Source: Neelides folsomi
Taxonomy: Eukaryota; Arthropoda; Collembola; Neelipleona; Neelidae
Assembly (NCBI GenBank): GCA_034687125.1
Contig: JAQGBZ010000064.1
Span: 62,001 to 126,000, forward strand
Direction: 5' to 3'
DNA length: 64,000 bases
Part shown: piece by piece, positions 59,554 to 64,000 of the stretch
How positions within the stretch are numbered: the stretch's first letter is position 1
Layout: each line of letters opens with the position of its first letter
Translations under genes and position numbers: made by a program
Notes under the pieces: generated by a model
What the model saw: only the letters and a program-made list of their open reading frames with translations
Database searches by the model: none
What the model was told of the DNA's origin: nothing

Positions 59554-60510
59554 ACCTTCAGTTTGTTTTCTTACTTTATTTGTCTATTGTTTGTAATGTT
59601 GTGGTTCATGAGCTAAAAGACCTTTTTCAAAAGATGGAAATTCTGTTTGTCACTCCTCGAGTTTATCGCTCCCTGAGAACATTCAAGATATTCTTAAGGA
59701 TACCTAGCCAAATCGCTGATAGGAAAGATAAACTAAAATAATCAAATCCTTACATTAAGATTCATTACATTTATCATTACATTTACTTAATTATTCTGCA
59801 TTGAGGATTGTAAGTACTTGTTCAATATAAAAAGATATTAAAATTGATGAGCATAAGCATAATTGATTCATATACACAAACCTCATGCAACTTTATAAGA
59901 GAAAGCTTACACAAAGATCAAAGAGATTCGAGTAATTGGCAGTGCTATTAATTTATTAAAACATATAAATATAAATGGTTAAAAACAACAGTTTATATAA
60001 AGGTATGAACCCTCAACGATTCTTGCTTCATATGACAATCTTTCGGTATTAGTAATAACGATAGTTTATGTAAATAACGATGGTAATATTAACTGCTATA
60101 CCATGTACCAAATCATATTAAGGTACCCAATTTGTTTTAAGTCATTTCTGAAAGTCAATAAAATTAAATATTGGTAATATTGGATGGTAATTATATGGTT
60201 AACTTTCTATTTAAACAACAAACTTCATGCTAATTAATCATATACGATTTTGCAAAATGAAACCCTTGAAGTGAATGATAAGGGGGGAAAGAGAAATCTT
60301 CACTCATGCCGCATGTTAAATTCTATGTTCAATTGAAGATCTGACCGGCATAAGATATTCCAAGGATGAAAAACGAAGAATGAGAAAACTCGAGAAGAGA
60401 CATTAGACATTTCGCTTCTCCCTTTTCCTGTAATTTTCCTTTAATTATTACATTAACTCCATGATATTTCAATAACCGAATTTTATCTAAAATCGTAAAA
60501 CATCAGCAAA
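59554..60510. other. Intergenic, divergent genes
   Basis: About 0.95 kb of AT-rich DNA between the minus-strand chitin-binding gene and plus-strand ALKBH4. No repeat or gene was recognised. The ALKBH4 leader must lie at the right end, with no TATA evident. Confidence 0.55.
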
Positions 60511-61667
60511 ATGTTTAAACCGAGGCCGTGTGGTTGTAAAGGTATTCGTACTTGTCTGGTCTGCGAGGAAGAATTTGGTGTTCAAACTTTATCTTTGCAA
60601 ACGGAATCCAATGAAAGTCAGAAGGTGATTTAAAATTGCTAATTATTTTTAATAATAAACTTTCACACTATTTCATATTCAGAATGAATTTTATATTATA
60701 GCTATTTTTTTTATTCAAGGTGTACGAGTACTGTTATTTGTGTAATAAAGCATGGGAAGAGGTGAATTCATCAGAAAAACATCCCAATCATTCAGGCTCC
60801 TCAATCGAATATCCAGGAGTTCTTCTAATTGTATGTAAATTCTAATTTATATTTATTAAAGATAATAATGTATTACAAAGATACAATGGAATAGTAATTT
60901 ATAATGACTATCTATAATAGTGTGACTTTATTTCCGAAGAAGAAGAAACTGAACTTGTTGAAGGATGTGATTCTATTACTTGGGATTTATCTCAAAGTGG
61001 AAGAAGGAAACAGGTGAAAAATACAATTATTGCCAATTGAATTTATCTATATTTATTATCTTATATTTAAAATCAAAGATAAGAATTTAATAATAACTTA
61101 TTGTATTAGAACTTTGGACCGAAAACCAATTTTAAGAAAACGAAGATAAATGGATCATCTTTCTGTGGCTTCCCATCATTTGGAAAAAACGCTCAGGACA
61201 AACTTCGAACTTGTAAAAAGCTTCAAGATTTTCAAACAATTGAGCAATGTGCTATTGAATATCGCGTCGAAACTGGTGCTTCAATTGATCCACATATTGA
61301 TGATTGTTGGGTATGGGGGGAGCGTGTCATTTCTCTTTCATTGTTATCAGCGTCATTCCTCACAATGACAAAGTTCAGAGGACCAAAAACGAAATATAAC
61401 CTATCTTTCGTTAAAAAGGATAATGAGAAATCAGATCATGATACCTTTGACAATCCAATAGTTAAAATCCCGATGCCAAGAAGATCTCTTTTGGTTATTT
61501 ACGGTCCTGCGAGATATGAATGGGAGCATTCCATTTTGAGATCTGACATCTCAGATAGAAGAATTTGTATGGCGTATCGAGAATTTACTCCTCAATATCT
61601 AGAAGGAGGCGACCAGTTTGACACAATCGGGAAAGATATTACAAATAAAGCTAAATTATTCTGGTAA
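60511..61667 (+). CDS. Alkbh4: ALKBH4, Fe(II)/2-oxoglutarate-dependent dioxygenase (four exons, 291 aa)
   Basis: An AlkB-family oxygenase; the mammalian protein is reported to demethylate actin at Lys84 and to act in actomyosin function and cytokinesis. Exons 60511-60624, 60720-60830, 60921-61013 and 61110-61667, all phase 0, GT/AG. The N-terminus CGCKGIRTCLVCE is the conserved ALKBH4 cysteine motif, and PGVLLI, LSQSGRRKQ and SFCGFPSF are further family signatures. The metal ligands are His168 and Asp170 in DPHIDDCW and His245 in EWEHSILRSDISDRR; Arg256 and Arg262 (RICMAYR) form the 2-oxoglutarate-binding RxxxxxR. Length is close to the human protein (302 aa). AATAAA at 61690-61695 gives a very short 3' UTR. 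Confidence 0.95.
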
Positions 61668-61689
61668 TAATGAAGATAATTTTACTTAA

Positions 61690-61695
61690 AATAAA
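61690..61695 (+). terminator. Polyadenylation signal AATAAA of ALKBH4
   Basis: AATAAA starts 22 nt after the ALKBH4 stop codon. A plausible cleavage region follows before the SAP18 leader. Confidence 0.55.
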
Positions 61696-61827
61696 TGATA
61701 TAATTTTTCAAATTACATATTATTCTTGTCAAACAAATGTCGAAATTATTTACAAAAACTATAATCATGATTATTCATTATTAAATTGTTCAATATTTTG
61801 TGCATTATTTTATAATTGACCTGATAA

Positions 61828-61853
61828 TTCTCATAATTTTCAAATTATGAGAA
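61828..61853. repeat. Perfect 12-bp hairpin between ALKBH4 and SAP18
   Basis: TTCTCATAATTT (61828-61839), two loop bases, then the exact complement (61842-61853). It lies about 160 nt past the ALKBH4 stop and 260 nt before the SAP18 start. It may be a transcript-end structure or a chance AT-rich palindrome. Confidence 0.5.
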
Positions 61854-62113
61854 ATATTGAGGTTTACATCAAAAATTGGAATATCCAATAAATGCTAGCA
61901 AAGGGGTAATACGAAACTTTACGTAATGCCATTGTATTAACTCTTGCGTCCATTGATTTCACATACACAAGAAAAGCATTTTTGCCCGAGCAGAGGCAGC
62001 AGAGCAAGAGCAATTCGAGGAAATCTTTATTCTCTCAAGTTTTAAAGTCTTTTAATCTTATTATAACATTCAAAATTTGTTTTAGTAAGTATTGAGTAAA
62101 TTATAGCATCAGT

Positions 62114-62771
62114 ATGAATTACAACATGAATCGAAACGATCGCATAGATCGAATCGGAAATCGGTATCAGAAGATGTCAACTCTTGAGTCTGTTATTGTG
62201 GAAGATGTGAAAGACGACAGGACTGCCATTGACAGAGAAAAGGTAAACTTTTAATATTTTGACAAGCAAAGTAAAGATTTATTGATGATCATTTAATTTG
62301 AATAGACCTGCCCCCTGCTCCTTCGAGTATTTTGTAGCACTGGTCGACATAACCAGGCCAGCGATTTTAATGGTGGGAATGTTCCAGCTAATGAACTCCA
62401 GATTTACACTTGGTAAACTTTATACATCATCTTTAGCTTGTCCGTATTACGAAAATGATAATAAATATATTTTAATTAGGATGGATGCCACTCTTAAAGA
62501 ATTATCGGGGCTGGTAAAGGAAGTGAATCCTGACGCACGCCGACATGGGACAGTTTTTGACTTCTCGATCGTGTACCCAGAATTTCAAAGGCCAATTTAC
62601 CGGATAAGAGGAATTGGACAAACTGTGTCACACCAGAAGACTCCAGATGACAACAAAACATTGGCACAGCTTCAATTCACAATCGGGGACTACATGGATA
62701 TAGCCATCACTCCCCCGAGCCGGGTTATTCCTCAGATGAACATGCAAAGGGGAGGAAGACGTTTCCACTAA
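62114..62771 (+). CDS. SAP18: SAP18, Sin3-associated / ASAP complex subunit (three exons, 175 aa)
   Basis: SAP18 has a ubiquitin-like fold and joins the Sin3-HDAC corepressor as well as the splicing-linked ASAP/PSAP complexes with Acinus or Pinin and RNPS1; it acts in the nucleus (Drosophila name Bin1). Exons 62114-62242, 62306-62412 and 62480-62771; phases 0 and 2. Family signatures in order: AIDREKTCPLLLRVF, GNVPANELQIYTWMDATL, KELSGLVKEVNPDARRHGT, and TIGDYMDIAITPPSR. The Trp of YTW is split across the second intron, confirming that junction. The N-terminus (first 38 residues) is longer and more charged than the human one; a second Met at residue 5 or 21 could serve instead. The C-terminus is a short basic MQRGGRRFH. 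It follows ALKBH4 on the same strand with a 446-nt gap, so it has its own promoter. Confidence 0.95.
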
Positions 62772-63172
62772 AGTGTGAACAATTAGACATAAACTTAAAT
62801 ACACCTTAGGATATTTTTCTAATGTCTATTCAAAATAGTTGACGGTTTAATTATTTGTAATAGGCTCCCCCTTTAAGCCGTGATTCATCCTTCCCCGTTA
62901 TGCAAAATTGTCATTATAGGTAATTATTATAAAATAAGAACTTTTCACCATTTTGTTATATTTGGTCAAACTTACGATTCATTAGTTCTTGTGTGCGAGC
63001 GGAAAATTATTGTATGCGTTTTGTTTTTTGGGAAAATAAGACCCAATAATATATTAATGAATATGGTGTGATTTGGTTTTTGGTTAAAAAATTAGTAATA
63101 ACATACTTATATACTTATTTTAATTAGCCTTAGCAAGTTAATTAAAAATAGATACTTGTATAGCTAGTATAA
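62772..63172. other. SAP18 3' UTR and intergenic DNA
   Basis: AT-rich noncoding sequence. No canonical AATAAA lies close to the SAP18 stop; variants such as AATAAT occur near 63040. No gene recognised. Confidence 0.5.
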
Positions 63173-63174
63173 TA

Positions 63175-63729
63175 CTGATGGTGATGCACTGGATTTTTTA
63201 ATATTTCTGTTATGAATTACTTGTATTTTTAAATGAATATTTTTAAAATAATATCTTAAAGAAACTACATCTTCATATTCTTTCTATATCCCCCATCGAT
63301 TTCTTCTTTATAGCTCATTGAACATTAGATTAGTTAGGGTGAATTCTCCTTGCCATTTCTCATTAAGGTAAAAAGTCGCAATTGGTGATATCTCCATTAA
63401 ACTTTCTAGGAGATTCCATTATTTCAATATCGCCAGTTGACAGAATCAAAAGTCAAATTGTACAAAGAAAATTTTCAAAAATTTAATGTCTTTCTATCCA
63501 AAATCATATAACATTTAATGTGAATACCATACACTGCGACTTTTCATCTAAATGAGAAATGTAGAGATTTTACATCTTCCAACTTTTCATAAAGTAATAA
63601 AGGAAAACTTGAAATGGTTATTTAAAGAAATAGATGCAAAATTTTTAAGATATTGATTTAAAAAAACAAATGATCCACGACAGAAATATAAAAGAAATCC
63701 CATTCTCAAACCCAGTGCATCACCCTCAG
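63175..63729. mobile_element. Foldback element with TA flanks (555 bp)
   Basis: Terminal repeats CTGATGGTGATGCACTGG (63175-63192) and its complement (63712-63729) differ at one base and are flanked by TA on both sides. The similarity continues inward as degenerate arms of about 200 nt: for example ATATTTCTGT near both ends, and CATTTCTCATT...AAAAGTCGCA at 63354-63380 matched by its complement at 63535-63561. Only about 150 nt in the middle is unpaired. No transposase frame; a long-arm MITE of Tc1/mariner type is the likely class. Confidence 0.82.
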
Positions 63730-63731
63730 TA

Positions 63732-64000
63732 CGACTCTTTTTTATTTTATTAAATAATATAAATAAAGTATAGCATTATGTATAATTATTACAAATTCCT
63801 CCTTGTTTGATTTTTCATAAAAACGTTAAGTTGCACTCATTATGTACTTTATGTGTGTAAAATATTTTGAGGAAGAATCCTCAATCTCCTTATCTATTAT
63901 TCTAATTAGCAATGCCATGGCAATCACCTTCCCGTTTCCTGCTAAGAGTCCAAGGCTCCTTTTTCATTCTATTAAGAAACTCCCCTGCCCCTGCTATCTC
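63732..64000. other. Window end, no feature seen
   Basis: AT-rich DNA to about 63,890, then slightly richer in C. No exon, repeat or promoter could be supported. Confidence 0.5.

Noticed and set aside
11398-60730. Octamer TACTCGTA and its complement seen about seven times (for example 15691, 34558, 42241)
   Set aside because: Only a modest excess over my rough expectation of 2-3, counted by eye and without a shared larger context.
1-64000. CRISPR arrays, operons, bacterial promoters or phage genes
   Set aside because: None seen; the sequence is a eukaryotic genome with spliced genes.

Overview
This is a stretch of an animal nuclear genome: AT-rich (roughly two-thirds A+T by eye), with spliced genes, GT/AG introns that are short (about 75-100 nt) in some genes and very long in others, and small inverted-repeat transposon relics. 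The gene content (tropomyosin with C-terminus ...GY, neuronal synaptotagmin 4, an obstructor/Gasp-type chitin-binding protein, ALKBH4, SAP18) points to an arthropod. The tropomyosin ends and the cuticle gene suit a crustacean; a copepod such as a caligid louse is my best guess, but that is inference from style and not something the sequence proves.

Layout. (1) 1-2,460, plus strand: 3' end of a tropomyosin gene with two alternative terminal coding exons. (2) 2.5-7.9 kb: no gene seen. (3) 8.2-52.6 kb, plus strand: a complete six-exon synaptotagmin 4 gene (544 aa). Its first coding exon (61 nt) lies 35 kb upstream of the exon holding the membrane segment. That intron carries two small TA-flanked inverted-repeat elements, two perfect CRE palindromes and a GC-rich island, but no coding exon I could recognise. 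(4) 55.1-57.6 kb, minus strand: a four-exon gene for a 694-aa cysteine-rich, Asn/Pro-rich protein with an acidic tail that I cannot assign to any family; it is the best candidate for something undescribed. (5) 58.0-59.55 kb, minus strand: a six-exon secreted protein with three peritrophin-A chitin-binding domains (CPAP3/obstructor family, most like Gasp), with a TATA/initiator promoter. (6) 60.5-61.7 kb, plus strand: ALKBH4. (7) 62.1-62.8 kb, plus strand: SAP18. (8) 63.2-63.7 kb: a foldback element with TA flanks.

The genes are not a functional cluster: muscle/cytoskeleton, vesicle trafficking, cuticle, demethylation and transcription/splicing functions sit side by side, as is usual in animal genomes. 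All exon models were made by hand. Every junction was checked for GT/AG and for reading phase, and every complete model gives one open frame from ATG to stop. The four inverted-repeat elements, three of them with clear TA flanks and one with a probable one, suggest that Tc1/mariner-type non-autonomous elements are common in this genome.
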